Of a DNA stretch of 64,000 nt, positions 25,934 to 36,416 are shown piece after piece. The position numbers and the translations under genes were made by a program. Numbering within the stretch: position 1 is the stretch's first letter; every line of letters starts with the position of its first letter. A model generated the notes under the pieces. It made no database searches. It saw only the letters and a list, made by a program, of their open reading frames with translations, and had not been told where the DNA came from. The DNA lies in contig JBGAVW010000005.1 in assembly GCA_044227925.1 (NCBI GenBank), positions 1-64,000 on the forward strand. The letters are read 5' to 3'. This DNA is from JADJLQ01 sp044227925. GTDB lineage: Bacteria; Bacteroidota; Bacteroidia; Chitinophagales; Saprospiraceae.

Positions 25934-26344
25934 ATGAGAAAGATATTATTTATCACAAGCTTACTGGTGTCTGGATTGGTTTTTACAAATATGTCTTGCA
26001 CCAAAGAAGACTCTGTGCCTGAAGGTTGCATTCGGGTAAAAATGCTCGGGTATCTTTGTGGTCAAGCCAATTTTCAGATCCTGGATTCTAAATATTATTC
26101 CCTTGGCGAGGATGGTTGGGTAGATGGTAACGGAAAAAAATGGGATCATGTGTTTAAGTCTATATTAACTTGTAATGATCTGCAAATGCTGGATGCCATG
26201 GCAAGACCAACCTATGAAGGATTGGAATTTACAGTGAAAAAGTTGGAGAAACCTGAAGATAACGGTTGTGCCATTTGCAAAGCTTTATTATATGGTCCCA
26301 ATACCTGGCATTATGTAAAATTTCAAGGTGATAATTGTAAATAG
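25934..26344 (+). CDS. Small Cys-rich lipoprotein of unknown function
   Basis: A 136-aa protein with a lipobox (TNMSC, Cys22) followed by TKEDS, an Asp-free position 2 that would allow outer-membrane transfer. The mature part has eight further cysteines, including CNDLQM and CAICKALL, which suggests disulfides or a metal site. No family recognised. It is 56 nt after the Gfo/Idh gene and may be cotranscribed. Confidence 0.7.
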   Translation: MRKILFITSLLVSGLVFTNMSCTKEDSVPEGCIRVKMLGYLCGQANFQILDSKYYSLGEDGWVDGNGKKWDHVFKSILTCNDLQMLDAMARPTYEGLEFTVKKLEKPEDNGCAICKALLYGPNTWHYVKFQGDNCK

Positions 26345-26442
26345 ATAGTTATTTCATTCCATGAGTGCTTTTAGGTCCACAGAGATCTCTATATCTTGGT
26401 GCGAAGTATTAACCATCAGGCAAAAACTTAATTATATCAACC

Positions 26443-26946
26443 CTACGCTTTCGGAGCTTCCAATGTTAAGTCAATAATCTTTAATCTCCTTTTAGACGCA
26501 ATTTTGACTTTACCACTCATAAATAGTTTGGCAGCCATCCAAGAAAGTATGCTGGTAACACCTAAGCCTATTTGAAAATTATTCAATTTTGGACCTCTGA
26601 TAATTTGTATTCCAGAATAGAATAAATAAGGAATTGCAAATTTAGCTGTTGCTTTTGCCATAGCATTACCTTGATTTGGTGTGAGGTCAAATCCATTGAT
26701 CTCTTTCAGCGGGATACAATAATTATCTGAAACGATAATGCATTTTTCTCTTTCATCCAGTCCAAGTATGGTATATTGATGCCAAAGATATTTTTTATCA
26801 TCCTTAAAGTGAATCCGTATATCTGAGCCAACAGGGTATTTTCGGGTCTTTATTTGACCCTGTGTTTCAAGTACGAGAAATTTTTGTGCAAAAATAGAGT
26901 TGCTTATAAAAAGTATGGGGGCCAGCACCCTGATTAGATTGGACAT
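26443..26946 (-). CDS. Exported protein of unknown function
   Basis: The frame is open from 27030, but the Met at 26946 gives a clean signal peptide (MSNLIRVLAPILFISNSIFAQ), so this start is chosen; the protein is then about 167 aa. The N-terminal part carries KTRKYPVGSDIRIHFKDDKKY and DEREKCIIVSDNY, the pattern of short beta-barrel-like SH3 folds in Bacteroidota secreted proteins. A hydrophobic stretch near the C-terminus follows. No family can be named. Confidence 0.65.
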   Translation of the reverse strand: MSNLIRVLAPILFISNSIFAQKFLVLETQGQIKTRKYPVGSDIRIHFKDDKKYLWHQYTILGLDEREKCIIVSDNYCIPLKEINGFDLTPNQGNAMAKATAKFAIPYLFYSGIQIIRGPKLNNFQIGLGVTSILSWMAAKLFMSGKVKIASKRRLKIIDLTLEAPKA

Positions 26947-27050
26947 CAGCAAGATTGAAACGAAGATACAATCGTTTTTGCTGGAGATTAACCACTTTAT
27001 TAAGAAATGTTTAATTCCAGGACTTAACATAAACTATGATCTTTAAAATA

Positions 27051-27058
27051 TAATTTTG
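27051..27058 (+). promoter_or_regulatory. -7 box of the type B sorted surface protein
   Basis: TAATTTTG matches TAnnTTTG, 25 nt before the ATG at 27084. No good -33 TTG is seen at the right distance. Confidence 0.4.
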
Positions 27059-27083
27059 ACCGGAAATCCGAATTATTATTCTC

Positions 27084-29525
27084 ATGCCGGTTAGACTATT
27101 TATCACCTTGATTTTGTTGTATCTACAAATAGAAGTTTTTTGTCAAAAATTCATTCTTGACTCAACCAACAGAATATCATCTTATGAAGTACTGTTGAAT
27201 TCCCGGGAATGTGATGGTCTTGCAAATATCAAGATCAACCTGTTCGATACCACCAAATTAAACAAGTTTGAATTGATATCAAAGACGATTCCTCCCAAAT
27301 ACATTGTCCAGAATGAAACAATTCTCAAAAATATTCCCAGGGGATATTATGATCTTAATTCATATGATGAAAACAATGAAGGGGATGCTATTAAAAATAT
27401 ACATATTGGAATGACGGTCTCAGCAAGAGGTAGCTATATGTGCTCTGGTAGCAATGTGCTTTTTTACAAATATTTCTATATTACTAATGGTATTCCACCT
27501 TTCAGTCTTAAGGTGACATCGAAATCGGATTCCACGCTTTTTTTTCAGCAAGGGATTATGGACTCCGTCATTTTCTCCAAAGACAGTTTTGATGTATCCA
27601 GTAAATATATTATCAAAGATGCTTGTGGTGATAGTATTCTGTCTTCACCGGTATTGGATAAAGGGATCCACCAAATTAATACTGACCTTAGTTGTTCAGG
27701 TATTCTGAAGTTTTCATTAAAATCTTCGGGACAGGAATTTAGTGGACCATTGCCATCATTAAAATATACCTGGACTATAGATTCCAATAATGTTGAAGCA
27801 TATGTGTTGACTACCAGTATCAGAAAGGATTCTTTTTTATTAAGACTAAATATATCCGATACCACCGGGTGCCAGACCAATTTTACTTTTTTGGTTGATT
27901 CTTCAAATATTCCTCAGCAGTCCAATGATATTGACTTAATCGTGGATAAAATTTTGTCATGCTCACCGGACTCAAATTATATAAGGGTTACCGATAAAAA
28001 CAGTACCAGCACTTTATTTATGTGGAATACGGGCGATACTAATTCTTTTATAAATCCCAAAACAGATGGGATCTACAAGGTATTCGCAAAAAATAGTTCT
28101 GGATGCACAGATTCAGCAAGTATTAGTTTTGTGATATCGCATTTAACAATCTCAGCAGACAAAATAGACAACACTTGTTTTGCAAGAAATACTGCCTCTA
28201 TCACCATCTACCCGAAGGGAGGAATTAGCCCCCTTACTTATTTTTGGACCGATTCAGTATATTCTAAAGACCGTACAGCGCTGTCCAATGGGAACTATAG
28301 GTTGCAAATTACGGATTCCATAGGGTGTAGATTAGATACATTCTTTGTAGTAAAGAGTCCGCCTCCGTTAAACCTTAACCTTTTTGCAAGAGCGGCCTCA
28401 TGTGCTCCTGCAAAGGATGGTAAAGTGGAATCCATGGCTTTCGGTGGTACTCCACCCTATGATGTGCAATGGAATAATGGATTAAAGGTATTTAACGTGG
28501 ATACACTCGCAGTGGGTTTTTATAAAATCACTGTAACAGATAATAATAAATGTACCACAGAGTTTTCATTTCGCATAGATGACTTATCGCCATTACGGGG
28601 TACTAAGATTGACACACTTTGCTCGGGGGGATCCATCACTATAGGTTCAAAAAGATACAGCAGCAGTGGCAGGTATATAGACACTTTGATTTCCAAAAAA
28701 GGATGTGATAGTATTCATGTCACTCAATTGGTAGTCAATCCCCTAATTGATTTCTCACTTGGTTCCGTCTCACCTACCTGTAGTGGTTACACAGACGGCA
28801 GTATTACCGTGGGTTCATTAATTGGAGATCCGGCGTACACCTATTACCTGAATGACAAACCTGTGGGGTTACGAGGATATGATAATTTATCTGCAGGGAA
28901 TTATATTGTAAAATTACAAGACCGGTTCGGATGTTTCAGGGAAAAAGGAATCTCCATCTCTAACCCTGAAAAAATAAGTTTTACAATAGGCAGGGATACC
29001 CTGCTTGACTATGGCGATACACTAAAAGTGAAAGCAATTACCAACCTTGATATTTCTAAAATTAAGTCCATTAAATGGAAAACCACTCCTATGGAAGCAG
29101 ACTGCAGTAATTGCGGTACTTCATTTGTATATCGGCCAAAACAAGATCATACTCTTACAGCTACCCTCGAAAATTTAACCGGTTGCAAAGTAGAAGATGA
29201 GATGCTGATAAGAGTTAATTTGGATTTTAAGGCCTACCTGCCAAATGTATTCTCGCCCTCTCTTTCAAACTATTCAGAAAATAAGCGATTTACTGTTTTA
29301 GCAGGCCGCCAGGTAATTAAAGTCAAATACCTTCGCATCTTTAATCGGTTAGGTGATCAGGTTTATGAAGCAGCTGATTTTTTACCAAATGATTTTTCAA
29401 TAGGTTGGGATGGTACGTTTAAAGGTGCCGATGTGAGCCAGGGAGTATACGTTTATCTTGCAGAAGTAGAATATGCCGACGGAAGATTTGGCAGATTAAA
29501 AGGCGATGTTACCATATTGAGATAA
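27084..29525 (+). CDS. Surface protein with gliding-motility-associated C-terminal domain (T9SS type B)
   Basis: An 813-aa exported protein with a signal peptide (ending near residue 20, IEVFCQ). The middle contains SprB-like repeats: segments ending in TDSIGCRLDTF, TVTDNNKCTTEFSF and KLQDRFGCF, each a beta unit with a conserved GC/KC. The last 85 residues are the type B sorting domain: YLPNVFSPS, then LRIFNRLGDQVYE, GWDGTFKG and QGVYVYLAEVEY. It should be secreted by T9SS and displayed on the surface, probably as an adhesin-like protein. Upstream neighbour is on the other strand, so it is monocistronic. Confidence 0.88.
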   Translation: MPVRLFITLILLYLQIEVFCQKFILDSTNRISSYEVLLNSRECDGLANIKINLFDTTKLNKFELISKTIPPKYIVQNETILKNIPRGYYDLNSYDENNEGDAIKNIHIGMTVSARGSYMCSGSNVLFYKYFYITNGIPPFSLKVTSKSDSTLFFQQGIMDSVIFSKDSFDVSSKYIIKDACGDSILSSPVLDKGIHQINTDLSCSGILKFSLKSSGQEFSGPLPSLKYTWTIDSNNVEAYVLTTSIRKDSFLLRLNISDTTGCQTNFTFLVDSSNIPQQSNDIDLIVDKILSCSPDSNYIRVTDKNSTSTLFMWNTGDTNSFINPKTDGIYKVFAKNSSGCTDSASISFVISHLTISADKIDNTCFARNTASITIYPKGGISPLTYFWTDSVYSKDRTALSNGNYRLQITDSIGCRLDTFFVVKSPPPLNLNLFARAASCAPAKDGKVESMAFGGTPPYDVQWNNGLKVFNVDTLAVGFYKITVTDNNKCTTEFSFRIDDLSPLRGTKIDTLCSGGSITIGSKRYSSSGRYIDTLISKKGCDSIHVTQLVVNPLIDFSLGSVSPTCSGYTDGSITVGSLIGDPAYTYYLNDKPVGLRGYDNLSAGNYIVKLQDRFGCFREKGISISNPEKISFTIGRDTLLDYGDTLKVKAITNLDISKIKSIKWKTTPMEADCSNCGTSFVYRPKQDHTLTATLENLTGCKVEDEMLIRVNLDFKAYLPNVFSPSLSNYSENKRFTVLAGRQVIKVKYLRIFNRLGDQVYEAADFLPNDFSIGWDGTFKGADVSQGVYVYLAEVEYADGRFGRLKGDVTILR

Positions 29526-29946
29526 ATTTGAAAATGCCTATAAAACCAATAGTAATTCTATAAGATGAGCATTGCCTCATTTGCTAGGGAATGGCTCTGA
29601 CGATAAATAGGAATGATGTATCATTTAAGGGTGAGGGCATTTATTCCATTTCAATGTTTGGGGGGGTATATAAATGCTCGATTTATCTTAAAAATACGCA
29701 GCTTATGCTCAAAATCTTTTCATGGTTTTGCTTTTTTCTTATTTTCTATTTCAGTTACCACTTACCAAAATGTTAGCCACTACCGGGATGTTTTTTATTT
29801 GGTGTTAGCATGGTTTGGACTGACTTTATATTTTTCTATTAAATAGGCTTCCTCCTTATTTTGATATTGTAGCTTTCTAATGGTGAATTAGCTCCCATTT
29901 TCTCCCTATCTTCGCGGCCCGTATTCAATGTAATTTATTTTAATAT
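29526..29946. other. 421-bp intergenic region before asnS
   Basis: Short frames of 60-77 codons here have no recognisable domain, and their composition is AT-rich; I do not call them. TATCTTCG at 29907-29914 is one base off the -7 consensus and may be the asnS promoter, giving a 32-nt leader. Confidence 0.5.
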
Positions 29947-31401
29947 ATGTACAACAGCAGGATCAAAATCAAATCATTATTAGCCTCAGAGACAGTCGAT
30001 TATACAGCTACCGTAATGGGATGGGTTCGCACCTTTAGAAATAACCAATTTATAGCTCTCAATGATGGCAGTACTAATAATAATTTACAAGTGGTGGTAG
30101 AATTAGGTAAGCTAGATGAGACAACAATAAAAAGAATAACTGTTGGAGCTTGTATCAAAGCAACCGGTCTGGTAATCGCATCTATGGGTAAAGGCCAAAA
30201 AGTAGAGCTTAAAGCGGAGGCTGTTGAAATTCTGGGGGATAGTGATGCAGAAAAATTTCCATTGCAACCCAAAAAGCACAGCCTGGAGTTTTTACGCGAA
30301 AATGCTCATCTTAGATTCAGAACCAATACATTTGGAGCAGTATTCAGAGTAAGGCACGCATTGGCTTTTGCGGTTCACCAATTTTTTCACAATAAAGGAT
30401 TTGTATACATGCACACCCCAATCATCACTGCCAGTGATGCCGAAGGTGCCGGTGAAATGTTTAGAGTGACCACTCTGCCTATTGATGGCTCTGCACCAAG
30501 AAATGAAGATGGAAGTATCAATTATAAACAGGATTTTTTTGGTAGAAGCACGAATCTGACGGTAAGTGGACAACTCGAAGGAGAGCTGGGGGCTATGGCT
30601 TTCAGTGAGATTTACACCTTTGGTCCCACTTTCAGAGCAGAGAATAGCAATACTTCCAGGCATCTGGCTGAGTTTTGGATGATAGAGCCGGAAATGGCTT
30701 TTTATGACCTTGATGATAATGCGAGATTAGCTGAAGACTTTATAAAATATGTGATTAAGTTTACCATTGACAATAACGCCGATGATCTGGCTTTCCTCGC
30801 GACAAGATTAGAAGAAGAAGAAAAAAACTTACCTCAGGATAAACGCAGTGGTATGAGCCTGCTGGACAAACTCAATTTTGTAGTCAATAACGACTTCGAA
30901 AGAATCACCTATACTCAGGCCATAGATATTTTGCGGGAAAGTAATCATAATAAAAAGAAAAAATTTCAATTTCCTATTGATGCATGGGGTACCGACCTGC
31001 AAAGTGAGCATGAAAGATACCTCGTAGAAAAGCATTTCCAAAAACCGGTAATCCTTACCAACTATCCCTCTGCCATCAAATCATTTTATATGCGGCAGGA
31101 TGAAGGATGTGCACCTGATAGACAGACGGTGGCAGCTATGGATATCCTGGCCCCTGGCATAGGTGAGATTGTAGGTGGAAGCCAGCGTGAAGAGAGATTG
31201 GACAAACTGATCAGCAGAATGAAAGAAATGCATATACCTATGGAAGATCTCTGGTGGTACCTCGATACCCGTCGCTTTGGCTCATGCGTGCATGCAGGAT
31301 TTGGACTCGGATTTGAAAGACTGGTACAATTTGTGACAGGCATGTCCAACATCAGGGATGTAATAGCATTTCCAAGATATCCGGGCAGTGCTGAGTTTTA
31401 G
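29947..31401 (+). CDS. asnS: Asparaginyl-tRNA synthetase
   Basis: A class IIb aminoacyl-tRNA synthetase of 484 aa. An OB-fold anticodon-binding domain occupies residues 1 to about 110 (VMGWVRTFRNNQFIALNDGS). Motif 2 is TFGPTFRAENSNTSRHLAEF, and motif 3 is GFGLGFERLVQFVTG. The NTSRHL sequence at the motif 2 loop supports Asn rather than Asp specificity. It charges tRNA-Asn in the cytoplasm. It is convergent with the TlpA-like gene, 22 nt away. Confidence 0.96.
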   Translation: MYNSRIKIKSLLASETVDYTATVMGWVRTFRNNQFIALNDGSTNNNLQVVVELGKLDETTIKRITVGACIKATGLVIASMGKGQKVELKAEAVEILGDSDAEKFPLQPKKHSLEFLRENAHLRFRTNTFGAVFRVRHALAFAVHQFFHNKGFVYMHTPIITASDAEGAGEMFRVTTLPIDGSAPRNEDGSINYKQDFFGRSTNLTVSGQLEGELGAMAFSEIYTFGPTFRAENSNTSRHLAEFWMIEPEMAFYDLDDNARLAEDFIKYVIKFTIDNNADDLAFLATRLEEEEKNLPQDKRSGMSLLDKLNFVVNNDFERITYTQAIDILRESNHNKKKKFQFPIDAWGTDLQSEHERYLVEKHFQKPVILTNYPSAIKSFYMRQDEGCAPDRQTVAAMDILAPGIGEIVGGSQREERLDKLISRMKEMHIPMEDLWWYLDTRRFGSCVHAGFGLGFERLVQFVTGMSNIRDVIAFPRYPGSAEF

Positions 31402-31423
31402 AGAAATCAAAAGGAAGAAACAA

Positions 31424-32827
31424 TTAGTTTAATCTATTCAGGGTTACATCCAATTCCTCTTCACTCATTTCTCCTTTTCTTCTGTACACTATTGTCTTAT
31501 TTCGGTCCAATATATACGTAGTGGGTGTGGAGGTTACATTATACAATGAATTGATTCGCGATTGATTATCGGCATCTGCCAGATGCATCCATTTTGCATT
31601 TGGATAGTTTGTCTTCATGTGTTCAAAGCAAGCGATTACTCCAGCTCCGGTTTTGTTACATACAGTAATCAGTTGAATGTTTTTTGATTGGTATTTTTCA
31701 AGTAAAGCATTAAGTATCGGCAATTCTTTTTTGCAATGGCTGCAATCCGGGCTCCAAAATAACAACATAGCATACGTAGCCTGAAGTGATGAAAGGATAA
31801 CCTTCTTTTGATTTTCATTGAAAAGGGTAGCATCAGGAGCCTTCTTACCCACCATCAGCCTTTCGATATGAATAGCTTGTATTTTATGCTTTGCAGTTTC
31901 TTCCTGATTTAGCCAAGGGGTTTTATTTTTTAATACATATTCATTCACGAGGTATACATAGAGTTTGTCCATATTAAACCGGCTCATTCGCTGGAATGAG
32001 TTTAATAGATAATTTAGATAATAATGGTAGCCCTCAGCATGGGACGAAATTTTATCCACAATATTTTTAAGTCGAGATTCACTCTGTAGCAAACCGGCAT
32101 CGTGTGATCGGATAGCATACATATCCAGCCAAAGTATGGATAGCGGGTTGGACCAGAAAAAATCGTTCGAAGGAGCATTATTTATAGTAAAACTCTGATC
32201 AAAAAATAATTGTCGTTGTTTTTTCCTGTCCTCCAGGTTGCCTTTTAATACGGGCATTTCAAATTTGGTTTCCTCTATTATTTTAGTTACAAAAGAAGAA
32301 GGGTATTTTCCAGAAATAAAGGATTGATATTCCTGTATTGCTTGTTCATGATGTACCAGTTTTTCAAATGAATCCTGGTTTTCATACAATCTCCAGGCAT
32401 CCACCAAATCATAATACTTTCCCAATAAGCTATCCATTTTATGGTAATAGTCATAGAAAAGTTTTGTTTCGGCGGATCCATTTATTTGGGCAGTTTTTAC
32501 AGGATTACCCGCATCTACCTGGATAGAAAAATTGGGTTGCTGGGGATCGAGGTAGATATAAAATCCGATGGTAGGGCTTTGATCATTTACATTAAAAGCA
32601 ATGTTATATAATCCCTTTTTATAAATGGTGTCCGCTTTTAAATGGAAGTAACCATCATTAGATTTTATGATGATTTGATTCTTTACAAAACGTTTTCCCA
32701 ACATTTTGCCCCACCATATGCTGTCGCGATGATAATCTTTTATTTGAATCGAAATGTCAGATTGAGCAAAAGAAACGAGATGAGTAAATATTTTTATTAA
32801 AATCAGATATAGAATTCGGGTTCGCAT
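31424..32827 (-). CDS. TlpA-like thioredoxin-domain protein
   Basis: A 467-aa exported protein with a signal peptide ending near residue 21 (HLVSFAQ). Residues 1 to about 310 form a helical/beta N-terminal region like DUF5106 or DUF4369 proteins of Bacteroidota. The C-terminal thioredoxin domain has the redox motif CSHC in WSPDCSHCKKELPIL at about residue 357-371, and a cis-Pro segment TSTPTTYILD. It probably reduces or isomerises disulfides in the periplasm. It starts 16 nt after the M36 protease stop and should share its transcript, which suggests a link to folding or thiol control of secreted proteins. Confidence 0.87.
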   Translation of the reverse strand: MRTRILYLILIKIFTHLVSFAQSDISIQIKDYHRDSIWWGKMLGKRFVKNQIIIKSNDGYFHLKADTIYKKGLYNIAFNVNDQSPTIGFYIYLDPQQPNFSIQVDAGNPVKTAQINGSAETKLFYDYYHKMDSLLGKYYDLVDAWRLYENQDSFEKLVHHEQAIQEYQSFISGKYPSSFVTKIIEETKFEMPVLKGNLEDRKKQRQLFFDQSFTINNAPSNDFFWSNPLSILWLDMYAIRSHDAGLLQSESRLKNIVDKISSHAEGYHYYLNYLLNSFQRMSRFNMDKLYVYLVNEYVLKNKTPWLNQEETAKHKIQAIHIERLMVGKKAPDATLFNENQKKVILSSLQATYAMLLFWSPDCSHCKKELPILNALLEKYQSKNIQLITVCNKTGAGVIACFEHMKTNYPNAKWMHLADADNQSRINSLYNVTSTPTTYILDRNKTIVYRRKGEMSEEELDVTLNRLN

Positions 32828-32843
32828 GCAGTGATCATCTTGC

Positions 32844-35800
32844 TTATCTCTGGATTACAATTTTTTCTCTGCCCGCAAATTTGCCTCCATGTACACTGAT
32901 TATATACATCCCATTAGCCAGGTCATGGGTCTCTATTTTAGTATTATATGCAGATGCAGACTTAGGAAGGCTGAATGATTTTATTTTTTTACCATCAAGG
33001 GTAAAAATGTCACCTGTAAGATCCATGGATTGCGGTAAATGCAAAGAAAGAAAAATATGATTGACGGCTGGATTAGGTGATACGGTAAACTCTAATGGAG
33101 CGGTCTTGAATTCTTTATTACTCACGGTTATTTTCGACTCTACGATAGTGCCTTTCTCCGGTGCTTCTGCACATACCGACTTAGTCTCATTATATTCTAT
33201 GCATGCCTGGCTATTGTAATTAACCATATCCATTATTTCCAGATCATCTAGAAACCATCCTGTACCTCCTCCTGCATCATCAGATCCCCATCTGAATTGA
33301 ATGTTGAATTTTTGATTTTTATACTCTGCCAGATCTATAAAAGTGGGGATGAATCCTTTGGAATCACCATAGAACGCACGCAATTCAGGTATTGGTATAG
33401 CAAAATAGGAAAGAGGCCCACTATACCCGTTTCTGAATATTTTAGTGCCTAAGTCTTTATACGAAGTGCCTCCATCCGTGGTTACCCTTAAAACACCTCC
33501 ATCAAATGCATGTTGGGTAGCATATCTATGATAAAACCTCATCACGGGTTGCTGAAGTTTACTTACATCAAATGGATTTAATGGGCTTAGCACCTGATCA
33601 TTATCTGTGGCCTGATTAGGAACAAACCAGGATTTTTTACCACTTTTCGCAAGTACATCTGTGATCTCCCATATACCGGTTCCTTCTAAGGCATTTAAAT
33701 CATAGTTGAGTTCGGTGGTTTCCATGCTGTCTATAAAAAACACGGACGAATGTTTGGTTTTACTTGATTCCAATTTGTAACTGATGGTAATGGTTTCTCC
33801 GGATTTAAGACCCGCACTAGGTCTATAACTGAGTTTATTTAAAGTCTGGATCAATGGTACATTTGATGAATTTGATTTAAGGCTGCATCCATCAGGGATT
33901 ATATCATTCAGTACCACGCTTTTCAACGAATCCTTTGTGTCATTGCGGGCAGTTATGGTTACCAAGATTTCATCTCCGGCATTTATGAGAGGGGTCATGC
34001 TTTTGGATATTTTTACGGTAGGAATGCAAGTGGGTGGTAAATCAAAAGCTTCTACGCCATCACCCCTGTTTTGGGATGATCCCTGTTTGGCAGAAAACCC
34101 CAACCCTCGTTTGGCAAATGCTTCCCAAAGTAGACATTGATTTGCCCCATTGTATAATAGCATATCTGCTTTCAATATAGCATCTCTGGCATCCGCAAAT
34201 CCAGGGCTGCAAGGCTGTAATTTCAACCCTTCAAATACAAGTTTTATAGCTTTATTATTTCCACCCTGACCGGTATATAAATTAGCGTCATAGCCATAAG
34301 CATTGGTCATCTTCCAATACACTTCCCACAGAATGAGTGTCCAGACTTCACCGAGTGCGTGCGGAGTCTCTGTACTGAATATATCTTCATAGGTTTGGCT
34401 GTTCGTACTCATATTGGTCGTGTAAGGAAATTTTCTGATCCCCCGGTCAGTAATGGCTTGTTGTATAGGGTAAGTGCCGATGCCAATTAATTTATTTTCT
34501 GTATCTCCTGGTTTTGCATTTACAATCAAACTAAAAAAATCCGACCACCCTTCGCCCATCTGTTCGTCATTATTAAGGCACCCTGAATTGGAAGGACCAC
34601 CCGTAAGCCGGGTAGAAATTCCATGGGCGTATTCATGAGCTATCACTCCATTATCAAATGATCCGTCCCGTTCCAAAGCAAGATTTGCGGTTGGCTTTTG
34701 TATACTCAATGTGTAGTTAGATGCATTTTTTCTTAAATCAATTGCATCTGATGATCCAACCGAGATTACCGGTATTATTACATTGCAGGGAGCAGGTGAA
34801 AGTCCTGCCATATTATTTGGAGTATTTTCAAAGTTGGCTATTATTACTGCTATGGCACCTGCTGCCTGGGCAAAGCATGCTTTCTCGTGGAAAAAACAAT
34901 CCCCTCTGTCTATTAAGGCAATTTTGCCTTTGACCTCATTGGCATTTTTTAATGTTTTGCAACCTAGTGACGGATTAGAAGTTCCATCGGATACCAATGC
35001 AATTTTGCCTTTAATTGGAATGGTTGAGATAGCCGGACCAAAATCCGCAGACCCCGTCTCCAAATCGGATGTGATGGGTTCGATAATTTTTAATAGTTTT
35101 TCACCAGTGGCATTCCATATGAACATTCTCATGCGACCATTTGTACCATCTGCTGGAGGAAAAAAATCAGCGTTGTTTCTGATTCGGGAATTATTGGCAC
35201 CGTATTGAGCCAGGGCTATCACATGATCATTGCCTCTGCCTTTGCCGGTGGTATTTAATTTTTGAAAACTGCCTCCTTGCTCATCCATACCATAGTGCCA
35301 GGCCAGATCATGCATCACATTATTCATGTAAAATAAATTTACTGTGGCTGCATCTTTATTTTGTGTAATAGTGCCAGTTGGATTATACGGATAGTCAAAT
35401 ACTAAATTCTCACCCCCGTTGGGCTCATCGTTGGAAGAAATAAAGTTACTATCAGGGTCAGAAAATGCATGTACATTATTTCCTTTGGTAATCGTATATT
35501 TTGTGGTGCCATCGTCATGCCAACCAAGAGGAGAGGCTATCTTATCGGAGGGGTCTGTGACCAAACTTGAATTTCCTTCATTTGGACCACTAAGTGGTAC
35601 CGGCCATACCTTGTACTGTGGGATGGCCTCTTTTACAGGCATATTATCCTTTTTCAATTTTGCTGAGTGAATATGATTTGAAATACAAGAGAGTGTACTA
35701 TTATGCCTGTCTATGATGTTTCCTGTCTGTGCATTTACATAATTTTCCCAATAATTTCCATTATATTCATGTATACCCACTTTCCATGCCAGTACGAGAT

Positions 35801-36317
35801 TGCCATCCTGTTGCATTTTATAAACTAATTGAGCCGGAATGTCTTGTATTACTTTATCCGTTTTGCTGAATACCAAATGATGCTGGTTTAATTCGGTTTT
35901 GACTACCGGCTTGGATCGTAAATATTGTTGAATCCCTGATTTGGCCAAAGACTGTATCACAGCGTCAGAAGCAGCCAATGAGTTGGAGTTGAATTTTATT
36001 TTTTGCGTCAAATTGCCAACCCAACTGTTCACATTACCTACGACCACTTCATTGTTTTTAATGGCAAAGTTGGCAATGGCATTTTCAATAGGAATATCCA
36101 GGTAATATTGCTGCAGGTAGGCATAGGTTATTTTGGTTTTATCGTCTGTGTATTGATCTATGATTTTATAGTTTGATATGTCATCCAGTGATTGACCGGA
36201 TTCCAACCACTTGGATTGAAGACTGGTTTGAATCAAATCTTCTTTTTGTGCATGCAGAGGCAATAAGCAACTGAAGAGGATTAAAATTCTAAAGGATGTT
36301 TTTAAAATATAAGCCAT
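32844..36317 (-). CDS. M36 (fungalysin-type) metallopeptidase with PA and T9SS type A domains
   Basis: A 1157-aa secreted protease. Signal peptide 1 to about 23; an FTP-type propeptide follows (to about 230). The zinc motif HEYAH is at about residues 560-564, and the third ligand Glu in EQMGEGWSDFF lies about 30 residues later. A protease-associated (PA) insert is at about 395-520, with LIDRGDCFFHEKA. After the catalytic part come a DUF11-like repeat (about 760-850), a beta-sandwich region with RFYHRYATQ, and a C-terminal sorting domain of about 75 residues (VSPNPAVNHI through ANGMYIISV). It is exported by T9SS and degrades external proteins. Confidence 0.93.
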   Translation of the reverse strand: MAYILKTSFRILILFSCLLPLHAQKEDLIQTSLQSKWLESGQSLDDISNYKIIDQYTDDKTKITYAYLQQYYLDIPIENAIANFAIKNNEVVVGNVNSWVGNLTQKIKFNSNSLAASDAVIQSLAKSGIQQYLRSKPVVKTELNQHHLVFSKTDKVIQDIPAQLVYKMQQDGNLVLAWKVGIHEYNGNYWENYVNAQTGNIIDRHNSTLSCISNHIHSAKLKKDNMPVKEAIPQYKVWPVPLSGPNEGNSSLVTDPSDKIASPLGWHDDGTTKYTITKGNNVHAFSDPDSNFISSNDEPNGGENLVFDYPYNPTGTITQNKDAATVNLFYMNNVMHDLAWHYGMDEQGGSFQKLNTTGKGRGNDHVIALAQYGANNSRIRNNADFFPPADGTNGRMRMFIWNATGEKLLKIIEPITSDLETGSADFGPAISTIPIKGKIALVSDGTSNPSLGCKTLKNANEVKGKIALIDRGDCFFHEKACFAQAAGAIAVIIANFENTPNNMAGLSPAPCNVIIPVISVGSSDAIDLRKNASNYTLSIQKPTANLALERDGSFDNGVIAHEYAHGISTRLTGGPSNSGCLNNDEQMGEGWSDFFSLIVNAKPGDTENKLIGIGTYPIQQAITDRGIRKFPYTTNMSTNSQTYEDIFSTETPHALGEVWTLILWEVYWKMTNAYGYDANLYTGQGGNNKAIKLVFEGLKLQPCSPGFADARDAILKADMLLYNGANQCLLWEAFAKRGLGFSAKQGSSQNRGDGVEAFDLPPTCIPTVKISKSMTPLINAGDEILVTITARNDTKDSLKSVVLNDIIPDGCSLKSNSSNVPLIQTLNKLSYRPSAGLKSGETITISYKLESSKTKHSSVFFIDSMETTELNYDLNALEGTGIWEITDVLAKSGKKSWFVPNQATDNDQVLSPLNPFDVSKLQQPVMRFYHRYATQHAFDGGVLRVTTDGGTSYKDLGTKIFRNGYSGPLSYFAIPIPELRAFYGDSKGFIPTFIDLAEYKNQKFNIQFRWGSDDAGGGTGWFLDDLEIMDMVNYNSQACIEYNETKSVCAEAPEKGTIVESKITVSNKEFKTAPLEFTVSPNPAVNHIFLSLHLPQSMDLTGDIFTLDGKKIKSFSLPKSASAYNTKIETHDLANGMYIISVHGGKFAGREKIVIQR

Positions 36318-36416
36318 GAAAAGTGTAGATTTATGTTACAAATTTATCTATTTAATCTTGAACTAAACTACTGGTGTCAAGGTTGTGTATAAAGCTAACT
36401 AAAAATATATAAAGTT

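Noticed and set aside
29591..29846. Two overlapping short frames before asnS
   Set aside because: No domain, start context or conservation evidence; hydrophobic content reflects T-rich DNA.
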